DNA of 64,000 nucleotides, taken from the NCBI GenBank assembly GCA_022709695.1, contig JAKLII010000001.1:274881-338880 (forward strand), read 5' to 3'. The DNA is from Bacteroidota bacterium. Lineage in GTDB: Bacteria > Bacteroidota > Bacteroidia > Bacteroidales > SKPS01. How positions within the stretch are numbered: position 1 is the stretch's first letter; each line of letters begins with the position of its first letter. This document shows positions 18,369-28,311 of the stretch, one piece after another. Under the pieces are notes generated by a model. That model was given only the letters and a program-made list of their open reading frames with translations, searched no databases and had not been told where the DNA came from. The position numbers were made by a program, and so were the translations under genes.

Positions 18369-18923
18369 ATGAAAAAGGTAACAATCCTGTTTTCGTTGCT
18401 ACTGATGGCAGCAGCCGTTGCACTGATGTTTACGCAATGCGCCAAGGAAGGTCCCCGCGGCCCTGCCGGAGCCGATGGGATTGACGGACAGGATGGCACG
18501 GACGGCAACGCCAATGTGATCACCTATTTTTTCACCGACTCGGCGAAGATCGCCTGGAACACCAATTCCATCTATTTCTACTATGATGCGAATTTTTCCA
18601 TCCCCGACAGCATCATGGAGTACGGGGTTATCCTGGTGTACACCAAGGTAAAGAATCCAACCGCATCCATGTGGTACCCGGTGCCGGGACTCGGTGAAAA
18701 TGCCAACTACGTGACCAGGCTTTTCATCAGGAACGACTACCTGATGATCAGGGGCTATAATCCTGACGGGAGCCCCTGGAGCGGAGGAGCGCTGCCAGAA
18801 CTGGCGGCCGTGAAGGTGATCCTGATCCCCTCCACCACCATCTTAAATATGAAGAAGGCGGGGGGACTGCCAGATTTCCGGGATTACAACACCACGGTGG
18901 AGACGCTGGGATTAGTTGGATGA
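18369..18923 (+). CDS. Collagen-like repeat lipoprotein
   Basis: 184 residues. Signal peptide and lipobox (LMFTQCAKEG) are followed by a short Gly-X-Y run (GPRGPAGADGIDGQDGTDG) that could form a collagen-like stalk, then a beta-rich domain with no family I recognise (YFFTDSAKIAWNTNSIYFYY...). Such short collagen-like lipoproteins are common in Bacteroidota. A TATTTTTG motif at 18320-18327 is a candidate -7 element. Confidence 0.75.
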   Translation: MKKVTILFSLLLMAAAVALMFTQCAKEGPRGPAGADGIDGQDGTDGNANVITYFFTDSAKIAWNTNSIYFYYDANFSIPDSIMEYGVILVYTKVKNPTASMWYPVPGLGENANYVTRLFIRNDYLMIRGYNPDGSPWSGGALPELAAVKVILIPSTTILNMKKAGGLPDFRDYNTTVETLGLVG

Positions 18924-19168
18924 TTGATTCCAGATTCCAGATATCAGGTTTCTGATTTTTGATCAGCATGCTACTGTATTGGTCTGCCAGAACTTTACAG
19001 CCTGCCGGACGGCGGCTGTCGTGGAATCTTATGACCGCAAAGAATATCCCTGCCGGGAGACCACTGATGTCGGGGATGGTTTCCGGGATACGCACAGTGT
19101 GGGTAGCCACTATTTGGTAAGACTAAGTTAAAAAACGCAATAAAAAGACAGATTGTTGACAAAAATAA

Positions 19169-19198
19169 TTGTTAGTTAGTACATCCTAACTATATTTG
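19169..19198 (+). promoter_or_regulatory. MarR-gene promoter with an embedded palindromic operator
   Basis: TTG at 19169-19171 and TATATTTG at 19191-19198 are separated by 19 bp, a good Bacteroidota promoter. Inside the spacer is a perfect 7-bp inverted repeat, TAGTTAG (19173-19179) and CTAACTA (19186-19192), with a 6-bp centre. A dimer bound there would block RNA polymerase, so this is the probable MarR operator and implies autoregulation of the MarR/ATPase pair. The rest of 18924-19168 shows nothing clear. Confidence 0.65.
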
Positions 19199-19219
19199 CG
19201 CTCACAAAAAACAGACAAA

Positions 19220-19636
19220 ATGGATAAAGTTATTTCGATCATTTCCAAAATATCGCACACCTTAGGCGAAATGGAAGAGCTTGCCAAGGAACATTTTGGC
19301 TTTCAAGAACTTACATTAACACAGATGCACTACCTTGAAGTGATGAACTCGCTTCAAAATCCTAACATAACCGAGTTGGCTTCGGCACTGCAACTGACAA
19401 AACCAACGGTTACGGTGGCGTTGGAAAAGTTGATTGGGAAAGAGTATCTTATTAAGGTTCAATCGGATGCGGATCGTCGCACCTCGCATCTTCATTTAAC
19501 GGAAAAGGGGCGAAGCATTAACAATATGCACGAATATGCCCACCGCTGTTTTGCCGAACTGATGAGTGAAAATCTGGATCCAGACGAGCTGCAACAATTG
19601 TTACTTCTTTTAGAAAAAATGATCGAAAAATGGTAA
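19220..19636 (+). CDS. MarR family transcriptional regulator
   Basis: 138 residues from ATG 19220. A winged helix-turn-helix of the MarR type is visible: TLTQMHYLEVM, ITELASALQLTKPTVTVALEKLIGKEYL, then the wing with DADRRTSHLHLTEKGR. A dimerisation helix closes the protein. An in-frame TTG at 19196 overlaps the -7 element and is not a likely start. It sits 42 bp ahead of a P-type ATPase gene and probably represses both until a ligand or metal is present. Confidence 0.9.
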   Translation: MDKVISIISKISHTLGEMEELAKEHFGFQELTLTQMHYLEVMNSLQNPNITELASALQLTKPTVTVALEKLIGKEYLIKVQSDADRRTSHLHLTEKGRSINNMHEYAHRCFAELMSENLDPDELQQLLLLLEKMIEKW

Positions 19637-19678
19637 AAGCTTATTAATCAATAGTAATCATCTATAAATAAACGCATT

Positions 19679-22246
19679 GTGAATATTGAAAGCAGTAAAT
19701 ATACAGGATTGACCGACGAAGAAGTCTCTCGTAAACATCAGCAAGAGGGTTATAACGAGTTGCCATCGTCAAAATCGAATTCGATTTGGGGAATTGCATT
19801 GGGTATTTTGAAAGAGCCAATGTTCATTTTATTGGTTGCATGTGGCACATTGTATTTAGTGTTGGGCGACATTCAGGAGGGCATTATGTTGATGGGATTT
19901 GTGGTCGTCATCATGGGTATTGAGTTTTTTCAGGAACGCAAAACCGAGAAAGCGTTGGATGCCCTCAAAGACCTGGCAAGTCCACGTGCCGTAGTTGTTC
20001 GCAACGGCGAAGAGCAGCGGATTGCAGGCAGAGAAGTGGTTACTGACGATATCATCGTATTGCGTGAAGGCGACCGTGTGCCTGCCGATGCCACGGTACT
20101 TTCGTGCGTAAATTTGTCGGTGGACGAATCGTTGCTCACCGGCGAATCGGTGTCGGTGCTTAAAACAGAATTCACCGGTAGCGAGGAAGATACGCAACCA
20201 GGCGGAGACAACAGACCCTTTTTGTATTCCGGTTCCATGATTGTTCAAGGTACAGGAATTGCACGCGTTACGTCTATCGGCATTCATACGCAAATCGGCC
20301 ATATCGGTCGTTCTCTTGAAGATGTGAAAGAAGAGCCGACAAAACTGAATCGCGAAATTGGTGGATTGGTTAAAAAACTAACGCTTTTTGGCCTTGTTTT
20401 GTGTGCGGTTGTGGTCGCTTTATATTACCTCACGCGTGGGGATTTGTTGCAAGGATTTTTAGCCGGCATCACGTTGGCAATGGCTATGTTGCCCGAAGAG
20501 TTTCCGGTGGTGTTGACCATTTTCCTGGCTTTGGGCGCATGGCGCATCTCCAAAAGGAATGTGCTTACACGCCGTCCGGCAGTCATCGAATCGTTGGGAT
20601 CTGCCACCGTGCTTTGCACTGACAAGACAGGCACACTGACACAGAACAAGATGACGGTAACTTGTTTGTATAATGGGTCGTCCTTTTTTACACCTTCCAG
20701 GACCGAATCGCTGCCGGAAGATTTTCACGAAATCTTCGAATACGGAATCCTTTCCAGCCAAATATACCCGTTTGATCCGATGGAAAAAGCCATCACGAAG
20801 ATGGGAACAGAGCAACTTTCCAACACCGAACATATCCATCACGATTGGAAAATGGTAAAGGAATATCCGCTGTCGAAAGAGTTGCTGGCGATGTCGCGCG
20901 TGTTCACCTGCAACGATTGTGATTGGCTGGTAGTGGCAGCCAAAGGTGCACCGGAAGCCATTTTTAACTTGTGTCATTTATCGGCCGAAGAGCAGGAACG
21001 GTTGGAAAAAGAAGTAGAAACGATGGCAAATGACGGGCTTCGCATATTGGGCGTAGCCAAAGGCCGCATTGAAACATTGGAAGTACCTGAAATTCAGCAT
21101 GACTTTGAATTTGAATTTGTGGGGCTTATTGGTTTGGCAGACCCCATTCGCGAGAATGTACCATTGGCGGTTGAAGAGTGCAACAAAGCTGGCATCCGTG
21201 TGATTATGATTACGGGCGATTATCCCGTTACAGCAAAAAACATTGGCCGACAAATTGGATTGCACAATTGGACCGAGTGTATTACCGGACAGGAGCTGAA
21301 TACGATGAGCGATGAGGAATTGAGCAAACAAATTCGTACGGTCAATATTTTCGCAAGGGTTGTTCCTGAACAGAAATTGAAGATTGTGAGTGCTTTAAAA
21401 CAAAATGACGAGGTGGTTGCCATGACGGGAGACGGAGTGAACGATGCTCCCGCATTGAAATCGGCACACATTGGGATTGCCATGGGTGAAAAAGGTACCG
21501 ATGTGGCGCGCGAAGCATCATCGTTGGTGTTGATAGATGACAATTTCGCCTCGATTGTGGGTGCCGTAAAAATGGGAAGACGCATCTGTGACAACCTGCA
21601 AAAGGCTTTGGCGTACATTTTTGCTATTCATGTTCCAATTGCCGGGCTTTCGCTCATTCCCGTATTTTTTGGTAACATGCCTCTGCTATTGTGGCCCGTG
21701 CATATTGTATTTTTGGAACTCATCATTGATCCTGCATGTTCCATCATTTTTGAAGCTGAAAAAGAGGAAAACAACATTATGAGCCGACCGCCCAAAAGTA
21801 GAAAAGAAGCCTTTTTTACGGGACGACAGATCTTTATCAGCTGTATGCAAGGTATCTCGATTTTAGTCATCGTGTTGGCCATTTATCTGACATGTTTGTA
21901 CTATTGGCGAATACCTGTGGGAGAAGTGCGTGCATTGTCGTTCATTGCTTTAGTTGCCGGAAATATTGGAGTCATTTTCACCAATCGTTCATGGTCGAAA
22001 AATATTTTCCAAATTTTTGCAACGCCGAATAACGCTGTAAAATGGGTGGTTTCAAGTGCCTCTTTATTTTTGGTGTTGGCCAACATTATTCCGTTTTTAC
22101 AAAATCTGTTTCAATTCGATCCAATCACTTTATGGCAAGGCGTTTTGAGTGCATTCCTCGGATTTTCGGGAATTCTTGGATTTGAATTGTACAAATGGAG
22201 AATGAGAAAGAACGATATTGCAGAATTGATAAAGGAATCGTTATAG
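19679..22246 (+). CDS. P-type cation-transporting ATPase (P2, Ca2+-ATPase-like)
   Basis: 855 residues with a GTG start. All hallmarks are present: actuator-domain TGES (DESLLTGESVSV), the phosphorylation motif CTDKTGTLTQNK, the hinge MTGDGVNDAPAL, and a P2-type membrane motif MLPEEFPVVLTIF in M4. Ten membrane spans are plausible, with the last six after residue 640. It lacks an N-terminal heavy-metal-binding CxxC domain, so it is more like calcium/manganese-type pumps than copper or zinc pumps, but the PEEFP in place of PEGLP leaves the ion open. It is probably co-transcribed with the MarR gene. Its codon choice (many TTG Leu codons) looks unlike nearby genes, which might mean acquisition by transfer; I did not measure this. 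Confidence 0.88.
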   Translation: MNIESSKYTGLTDEEVSRKHQQEGYNELPSSKSNSIWGIALGILKEPMFILLVACGTLYLVLGDIQEGIMLMGFVVVIMGIEFFQERKTEKALDALKDLASPRAVVVRNGEEQRIAGREVVTDDIIVLREGDRVPADATVLSCVNLSVDESLLTGESVSVLKTEFTGSEEDTQPGGDNRPFLYSGSMIVQGTGIARVTSIGIHTQIGHIGRSLEDVKEEPTKLNREIGGLVKKLTLFGLVLCAVVVALYYLTRGDLLQGFLAGITLAMAMLPEEFPVVLTIFLALGAWRISKRNVLTRRPAVIESLGSATVLCTDKTGTLTQNKMTVTCLYNGSSFFTPSRTESLPEDFHEIFEYGILSSQIYPFDPMEKAITKMGTEQLSNTEHIHHDWKMVKEYPLSKELLAMSRVFTCNDCDWLVVAAKGAPEAIFNLCHLSAEEQERLEKEVETMANDGLRILGVAKGRIETLEVPEIQHDFEFEFVGLIGLADPIRENVPLAVEECNKAGIRVIMITGDYPVTAKNIGRQIGLHNWTECITGQELNTMSDEELSKQIRTVNIFARVVPEQKLKIVSALKQNDEVVAMTGDGVNDAPALKSAHIGIAMGEKGTDVAREASSLVLIDDNFASIVGAVKMGRRICDNLQKALAYIFAIHVPIAGLSLIPVFFGNMPLLLWPVHIVFLELIIDPACSIIFEAEKEENNIMSRPPKSRKEAFFTGRQIFISCMQGISILVIVLAIYLTCLYYWRIPVGEVRALSFIALVAGNIGVIFTNRSWSKNIFQIFATPNNAVKWVVSSASLFLVLANIIPFLQNLFQFDPITLWQGVLSAFLGFSGILGFELYKWRMRKNDIAELIKESL

Positions 22247-22365
22247 GGATTTGTTTTTCAGGCAATAGTGCGATTTTCTACTCTTTTGTTGGGCAACATC
22301 CTAAAGAATCATACAACATTTACGTGTATGACCAACTTTGATGTCTGACATATAATAAAATGATT

Positions 22366-22373
22366 TATATTTG
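22366..22373 (+). promoter_or_regulatory. Bacteroidota -7 element for the 22392 gene
   Basis: TATATTTG lies 18 bp ahead of the ATG at 22392. The nearest upstream TTG is too far for a standard -33 element. Confidence 0.45.
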
Positions 22374-22391
22374 TGACACAAATCTCAACCC

Positions 22392-22763
22392 ATGAAAACC
22401 TTTCTGATTGTTTGTGTTCTCATATGCACTTTGGGCCTGTCATGCACCCAATTTGACGTTACCCCAAAAATGTTGAACATACATAAAACATCTGTTTATA
22501 TGACCGGTGAAGGCATTGTGAAAATCGCATTTAACGATTCGAACGGGGTTTACCATAATACTGCATACAGCACTCCGATCGAGTGGAGAGACACGCGGGA
22601 GGTGGAATACGGCGACACCATCCTTTATTACTTTACCGTTCACAGCAATGCCTTTTTGGGAACCATATCCATGTCGCAGGACGGAAGAGATAAATTTTCA
22701 AAGACCTATAGTCTCGGTATGGGACAAACCCTTGTGTTTTCCTATATTGTGCAGCCTATCTGA
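22392..22763 (+). CDS. Small lipoprotein of unknown function
   Basis: 123 residues. Signal peptide and lipobox (CTLGLSCTQFD), then a short beta-rich domain (VYMTGEGIVKIAFND, WRDTREVEYGDTILYYFTV). No recognised family. Convergent to the next minus-strand gene; an inverted repeat GAAACCGG (22809-22816) / CCGGTTTC (22833-22840) between the two may act as a weak two-way terminator. Confidence 0.65.
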   Translation: MKTFLIVCVLICTLGLSCTQFDVTPKMLNIHKTSVYMTGEGIVKIAFNDSNGVYHNTAYSTPIEWRDTREVEYGDTILYYFTVHSNAFLGTISMSQDGRDKFSKTYSLGMGQTLVFSYIVQPI

Positions 22764-22861
22764 CCTAAAGCCAACTGCGGGTTACCTGCTGACAGACTAC
22801 GTTTTACAGAAACCGGCTCCGGGATCATCTGCCCGGTTTCAATCCATTGGTCGACGACTGA

Positions 22862-23566
22862 TCAGAATATTCCACCGACACTAACATTCAGGGCAATAAG
22901 ATTCATTCCGACATTTTCCTTATAAGAGGCAAATCTGAACTTTTGGTCAAGGATACTTTTCGAATAAAAATCCTCAAAGTCAAGGGTGAAAGGATTTCCC
23001 AAACAATATCCCAAATGCGTTGCGGCAGTTACCACAATATGATTTGCGATAATCCTCCGGTATCCAAACGATAACCCCAAGCCCAGATTCGTATTGGCTA
23101 TCGTATACTGGTCATAGCCCGGAAAAGAATTTGGATCAATGCCGGCATTGGCGACCTTGCCATCAAAAAAATCAGTGGTTTTATTCCTGAAACCCAAGAC
23201 GGAAATTCTGACAAACCTTCCCAACGGCATGATCCCTTCTCTGCGGTAAATATAAAAATCAAGGGAGTACGTAGTGGAACTTATGGTATAGTCGGGATAA
23301 ACGAAATAATCATCATAAATGTCTATGGATGAAGCCGAATGACGTCGTTTGTAACCAACTCCCAATCCGAATTGCGGGCCCAACAAGGCTTCAAAATGCA
23401 ATCCATCATTATGTCTCAATTCCAGATCAAAAACGTCCCAATTCACTTTTACATTGACGGAGGCTTCACCCGAAAGAATGAAGTGCTTCCCCATATATCC
23501 GGCATGCTGGGCGTACATTCCCCGCGACATTACCAGGATTACTGCCAGGATGATGATCTTTTTCAT
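22862..23566 (-). CDS. Putative outer-membrane beta-barrel protein
   Basis: 234 residues. A signal peptide (MKKIIILAVILVMSRGMYAQ) precedes a sequence rich in alternating aromatic strands (FILSGEASVNVKVNWDVFDL, FGLGVGYKRRHS, LGLGLSFGYRRI) and a terminal aromatic residue (VGGIF), as expected for a barrel protein. No specific family is recognised. It is 30 bp downstream of the M48 protease gene on the same strand and could be co-transcribed with it. Confidence 0.6.
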   Translation of the reverse strand: MKKIIILAVILVMSRGMYAQHAGYMGKHFILSGEASVNVKVNWDVFDLELRHNDGLHFEALLGPQFGLGVGYKRRHSASSIDIYDDYFVYPDYTISSTTYSLDFYIYRREGIMPLGRFVRISVLGFRNKTTDFFDGKVANAGIDPNSFPGYDQYTIANTNLGLGLSFGYRRIIANHIVVTAATHLGYCLGNPFTLDFEDFYSKSILDQKFRFASYKENVGMNLIALNVSVGGIF

Positions 23567-23596
23567 AGGATTTGTTTCGTGTTTCGATGATCTGTA

Positions 23597-25843
23597 TTAC
23601 AATCTCTCTTTTACTATATCATTATCTTTTGTTCTTTCAGAAAAACGCTTATGCTTAATCTTATGCATAATCTTGTAATTCAAATTATTAAGGTAATCAT
23701 TGGAAGGAAAGCCTTCTATCACTCCTTCATGAAAGATGAGCGTTTCATTGGTTTCAAGATCAACAAAATAGCATATATGATAGAGGCGATTATTTACCAC
23801 TACGGCACGATTGAACAGCACAGGACCTATGTACGGAAACACTCCGCATACAAGACCACTAATATAGGGGCTTATAGAAAATTTATAGTTTCTTTTGGCA
23901 ACAAACCCCATGGCGAGCATATATCGTGTACCATGATCATTCACCAGATTATTATAATAAGCACTTTGCCATGGAATCCCATAGTAGTCTCCTATTTTGT
24001 TGGTTAAATCTGCATATTCCATCATCCAGGATTGCATAAGTGCCAATTCATTGAATTTTTTGGTGTCATCGGGTTTAATCCCCCGGGTATCTAAGATTTC
24101 CATCCCTAAAGAAGCTACCTCAGAAACTTTCTTCAGGGATTTCATATACTTCACTTCACCATCAACCGACTTCAGGACATCCAGCTCATCATTATAAATG
24201 CTAAAATAAATGGGGTTTAAGAGCATAAACATATCACAATCATCATGATTTAAATGTGTGGTATCAGAAGTAAAAATACTTGGCTTTGGATTTCCTGTAA
24301 ACCAGGATTTGAAGTCAGGATGCAATGTTTCTGCACTAAGCACAGCAAAGTGCGATTTTACTTCAAGAGTGGAATTGACATTTGTTTTACCTCCAAAAAT
24401 TGCAGTATATTTTTTATCATACCTGATCTTGTCGTACTTTGACAAGGCATTATACTCCTCCTCCGAAAGTTCCCTGAAATTTTCCGCAAGTTCACTTTTG
24501 ACTGTATCAACGGGTGGCTTATAGATCATATCATAGGTGTAATCACAGGTTGTATTGCATTGTTCAATAGCAAGCGACAAAAGCTTGTTCATGTAGTCAT
24601 CCTGTGGAAAATCCACATGATACTTCCATAAATATTTCACTGCTAAAGCCGCTAAAGTCTCCTTATTCACCTCCTTGAAGAATTTGGTAACGGATAAAAG
24701 ATTTCCTTCAAGCTCTTTTTCATCTTCAATGACATTCCTTAGGGTTTGTTTTGATTTAAAAACAGATACACCATATAGAATATAAGCCATATTCTTCCTC
24801 AAAAACGGATCATCCGGGTATGTAAGCAATAAGAGATAGGAATTGTAAAAGGCTCTGTCATAGTTCATTTCACAGGTATAGATGTTACTCAGTTCAAATC
24901 TTGCCTGCTTTTGCAAAGCATAAAACTTTTCCTCCGATACCAGGAATTTTGAATGATTTGGATTTTCCATGCTGGTGATCAAATCAATCATCAACGTACG
25001 CCTGGTTTTAATGTTGGGATGTGTGGATCTGGAATCATCATAATCTTCCGGATTCGAAATCTGACGAACCGCAGAAAATCTGTAATTATCTTCCAGTGTG
25101 AAATATTGGTCATTGAACATGTCGAAATTGAATTTTATTTCATCAAAAGGCAAATTGGAATATAAAAACACATCAAAAACCGATATGGCCTCATTAAAAT
25201 CATATTTAGTGTTTGCAAATCCAAGCAGAAAACCCAATGAATCAGCCATTGTCTCCTGCTCTCTTGAGTAGGCAAGAAATCTATCCATATTATCGGTACT
25301 CCATACCATGGAACGGGATTGCTTCTTTGTCAGCGAGTGTTGATATAGATTGAGCGAGTGTTTGTATTTATAGTGAATCAGTTCATGTGCAATGACATAC
25401 GCCAGTTGGGCTTCATTCTCCAATTGCGCAATAAGCCCCAGGTTGATAAAAATGATGCCCTGATGGGTGGTGAATGCATTTACCGTTGTGGATTTCACAA
25501 GATAAAACCGCACTTGCTCCTTTATCTCAGGAAAACTATTAAGAACAAGAGCTCCAACACTATCTACATATTTATTCATGGCAGTGCCGAAAATAATTCC
25601 GCCACTTTTTAGCAAATGATCCAGATAGTAATTCGTGGAATTGTTAAACTTCTTAAACTGCTTGCGCGAAAGATTATCACGGTGGCTGTTGTACTTTACA
25701 TTGGCACTGTCTATCTTATCAATGGTAAAAGTGAGAAACTCCGGTGGAATAGGGCCTTCACACTGCAGTGGTTTATATACATTCTGTCCGGGTAAATTCA
25801 GGGTGAAGCTGACACACGTTAGCAGGATCAGGAATATTTTCAT
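23597..25843 (-). CDS. Secreted M48 family zinc metalloprotease
   Basis: 748 residues with a signal peptide (MKIFLILLTCVSFTLNLPGQ). The zinc-binding motif HELIH (residues 153-157) and the third-ligand motif E197-TMAD are those of M48 peptidases. The typical upstream strand VNAFTTHQGIIFINLGLI is present. After the about 250-residue protease domain there is a long alpha-helical part with TPR-like repeats, then a C-terminal domain without a clear family. In related bacteria such proteins are periplasmic proteases with a helper repeat domain. No TAnnTTTG promoter is clear in 25844-26038. Confidence 0.85.
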   Translation of the reverse strand: MKIFLILLTCVSFTLNLPGQNVYKPLQCEGPIPPEFLTFTIDKIDSANVKYNSHRDNLSRKQFKKFNNSTNYYLDHLLKSGGIIFGTAMNKYVDSVGALVLNSFPEIKEQVRFYLVKSTTVNAFTTHQGIIFINLGLIAQLENEAQLAYVIAHELIHYKYKHSLNLYQHSLTKKQSRSMVWSTDNMDRFLAYSREQETMADSLGFLLGFANTKYDFNEAISVFDVFLYSNLPFDEIKFNFDMFNDQYFTLEDNYRFSAVRQISNPEDYDDSRSTHPNIKTRRTLMIDLITSMENPNHSKFLVSEEKFYALQKQARFELSNIYTCEMNYDRAFYNSYLLLLTYPDDPFLRKNMAYILYGVSVFKSKQTLRNVIEDEKELEGNLLSVTKFFKEVNKETLAALAVKYLWKYHVDFPQDDYMNKLLSLAIEQCNTTCDYTYDMIYKPPVDTVKSELAENFRELSEEEYNALSKYDKIRYDKKYTAIFGGKTNVNSTLEVKSHFAVLSAETLHPDFKSWFTGNPKPSIFTSDTTHLNHDDCDMFMLLNPIYFSIYNDELDVLKSVDGEVKYMKSLKKVSEVASLGMEILDTRGIKPDDTKKFNELALMQSWMMEYADLTNKIGDYYGIPWQSAYYNNLVNDHGTRYMLAMGFVAKRNYKFSISPYISGLVCGVFPYIGPVLFNRAVVVNNRLYHICYFVDLETNETLIFHEGVIEGFPSNDYLNNLNYKIMHKIKHKRFSERTKDNDIVKERL

Positions 25844-26038
25844 CTGTGTTTATTTTAATGTAAAATTTGATATGCTATTAAAAACCCTGAATGAAAAATC
25901 AGCAAGAGTAAGCTCATGGATACAATTCGCCCCCCTTATCTGCTTAACAGGGCTCAAATATAATAAGGTTACAAATAGGTTTTATATCTAACCCAATAAT
26001 TTTTAAAGAAAAGTTATAGCTGTGGCAGCTTGATGTGG

Positions 26039-27643
26039 TTAGTCTTTCACACAACGCACAGAGAATCCGGAATTCATACTGTAAGAATCTCTTCGAATAC
26101 CACCGGAATTATAATAAAGTTCGCGATAAATGGCACTGTTAATCCCACTGGTTGATGTCCACCATACACCACTGGAGCCACAGCTTCTGAATTCCCCTTC
26201 AAAGGTTAGCCATATACCTCCCGGAAGCGCTTCAAAACCTTCGGAGTTGGTCGCATACGTATTGGGGCTGGACCAACGGGGATGAGCTAAAGGGGTGGAC
26301 CTGGTGCTTTTCATTTTACCTCCTGCATTCAGGCTGCGAAAACCTGTAGAATTCACCTGTGAAACCTGAACACCATGATAAATCTCCAAAGCCTGCCACT
26401 CCAGATCGGTGGGCACATGCCACCCCAAAGGGCATAACCCATCGGCTTTAGTAACCGCATACCAGTCATACAATGCACCATAAGTATTTGTATAAGTGGC
26501 TGAATCGTTATTGTACCAGCACATGCCACCGGTGGTATCCCCAAACCACACAGGATTTACCGATAAATGAGGAATGAGTGTTCCGTTGCGGTAGTTACTG
26601 GTTTTCAGGTTCTCCTTCATCCAGCACTGTGTGCCAATCTGTACCGTATTATATACATTGCCGTTGAAGTCAACAACAACCGGCACACCGGGACATGTAC
26701 TGCCTATGCCATTACCAACCATGATACAGTGCACAATGTTCAGGGTATCTGCGTTAAAAGGATCATTGACAATCAGGGTTACGTTAAAAATGCCGGCAGA
26801 GGTATACACATGCACAGGATTTTGCACTTCACTGCCAGCCCCATCACCAAAGAACCATTTCCAGGCAGTGAGATTGCCTGTGGAAAAATCCGTAAATTGA
26901 ACGGTGTCATTCTTAGTGATCAAGGTATCGCTGACAGAGAAATTTGCGACGAGTGGCAAAAGCGGCTGGAAATTCTTAAAAGTGTAAAAAGACGATTGGT
27001 TCGGGTTATCAACAATAACATTGAATCCGGAAGCAGCAAATCCAACGTACCTCATGCTATCACCAGGAGCCCAGGGAAATGAAATCTCCCGGGTGCGGAA
27101 TCTTGATGTCATCGGCTGCCATGCCGAATACGTGATCTGGCATTGGGATGAGCCCTGGTTCTGGTTGATCAGCTTATGAGCCAGCCGGACACCATCTGCC
27201 TCAGCAACCAGTACGTAGAACGTTTCATTCCCCGGGTGGACCATAAACAAATGATACCCTGCATGGAGTGGCTGATCAAATGCCTGATGTACTCTGCCCT
27301 GAATATCATAAAATAGCAATGTAAGTCGTGAATCCCTTGGTAACCAGATCCTTACAGCAGCAGATTGCGTGATCGGGTTCGGAAAAGGAGAAAAAAAGAT
27401 CATCTGACTTCCTTCCTCCGTGCCCCATTCTGAAGCCCCAGTCCCACAATCCAGCATGAGCACAGTGTCGTTACCATACAGGGTGGTATCGGTTTCACGG
27501 GTTATATTTTGCACCCTGATGCTGTCAAGGGGTTGATGGATGCCGTTTATTTCAGCTGAAAATCTCAGGCTGATGGATGTCTGACCATCAAGACCTTCAC
27601 ATATTACCATCAAAAATAAGGGGAGAAGAAAAAGTGTTCTCAT
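26039..27643 (-). CDS. PKD and FISUMP domain surface protein
   Basis: 534 residues with a signal peptide. Domain order: a segment that resembles a T9SS type A sorting module (about 83-160: FSPFPNPITQSAAVRIW, LLFYDIQGRVHQ, TFYVLVAEADG), a PKD domain (about 232-310: VQFTDFSTGNLTAWKWFFGD, VHVYTSAGIFNVTL) and a C-terminal Fibrobacter succinogenes major paralogous domain (about 320-534: VQIGTQCWMKENLKTSNYR, LYDWYAV, CPLGWHVPTDLEW, GFSVRCVKD). The sorting-like module is internal, not terminal, which is odd. Likely displayed at the cell surface. Confidence 0.82.
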   Translation of the reverse strand: MRTLFLLPLFLMVICEGLDGQTSISLRFSAEINGIHQPLDSIRVQNITRETDTTLYGNDTVLMLDCGTGASEWGTEEGSQMIFFSPFPNPITQSAAVRIWLPRDSRLTLLFYDIQGRVHQAFDQPLHAGYHLFMVHPGNETFYVLVAEADGVRLAHKLINQNQGSSQCQITYSAWQPMTSRFRTREISFPWAPGDSMRYVGFAASGFNVIVDNPNQSSFYTFKNFQPLLPLVANFSVSDTLITKNDTVQFTDFSTGNLTAWKWFFGDGAGSEVQNPVHVYTSAGIFNVTLIVNDPFNADTLNIVHCIMVGNGIGSTCPGVPVVVDFNGNVYNTVQIGTQCWMKENLKTSNYRNGTLIPHLSVNPVWFGDTTGGMCWYNNDSATYTNTYGALYDWYAVTKADGLCPLGWHVPTDLEWQALEIYHGVQVSQVNSTGFRSLNAGGKMKSTRSTPLAHPRWSSPNTYATNSEGFEALPGGIWLTFEGEFRSCGSSGVWWTSTSGINSAIYRELYYNSGGIRRDSYSMNSGFSVRCVKD

Positions 27644-27718
27644 GATACGACTGCTTTCATTTCAACCTTTGACTCTAATTCAATAGGAAAGTTTGATCAC
27701 TGCGCGAAATTCATTTTA

Positions 27719-27726
27719 TATCTTTG
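27719..27726 (+). promoter_or_regulatory. Bacteroidota -7 element upstream of the DUF4199 gene
   Basis: TATCTTTG, with a TTTG at 27692-27695 23 bp upstream, is a slightly wide match to the consensus. It is 109 bp ahead of the ATG at 27835. Confidence 0.4.
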
Positions 27727-27834
27727 ATATACAATGCCTTAGGTGGTTTTGTTATATCACATCCGTTGCCACTGCCACCAATGAACAAATCGCACTGCTT
27801 TCTTGTTATTGAATTGCTACTAAAGCCATCTTAA

Positions 27835-28311
27835 ATGAAAAAAATCAACATTGAACTCAAATGGGGCATCTTCTTCACCCTGATGATGATTGTATGGATG
27901 ATTCTGGAAAAAGTCTCAGGACTCTACTCCACCCATATCGATAAACACGCGACATTCACCAACTTTGTGTCAATACCGGCGATTCTGATGTATGTGTTTG
28001 CCCTGCTTGAGAAGAGAAGAAAGGATTACAAAGGTTCCATGACCTACCTGCAGGGTTTTAAGACCGGCTTGTGGATGACGCTTGTGATAACCCTGCTCAC
28101 ACCCCTTACCCAGTACCTGACTGTTGTGGTGATCTCTCCTGAGTTCTTTCCGAATATGATCGCCTACACAGTAGAGAAAGGGATCTATACCCCAGAGGGA
28201 GCAGAAAAGTATTTCAGTCTTGGTAACTATATGATACAGAGCCTTTTATTTGCACCGGTGATGGGCATCGTTACCACAGCCATTGTTGCCATTTTCACCC
28301 GCAGGCGGTAA
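27835..28311 (+). CDS. DUF4199 family membrane protein
   Basis: 158 residues with four hydrophobic spans (about 9-27, 40-58, 77-100, 134-155) and the family-like motifs [20 protein letters not shown] and ending in FTRRR. DUF4199 proteins are small inner-membrane proteins of Bacteroidota with no known activity. A metF fragment abuts or overlaps its 3' end. Confidence 0.85.
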   Translation: MKKINIELKWGIFFTLMMIVWMILEKVSGLYSTHIDKHATFTNFVSIPAILMYVFALLEKRRKDYKGSMTYLQGFKTGLWMTLVITLLTPLTQYLTVVVISPEFFPNMIAYTVEKGIYTPEGAEKYFSLGNYMIQSLLFAPVMGIVTTAIVAIFTRRR

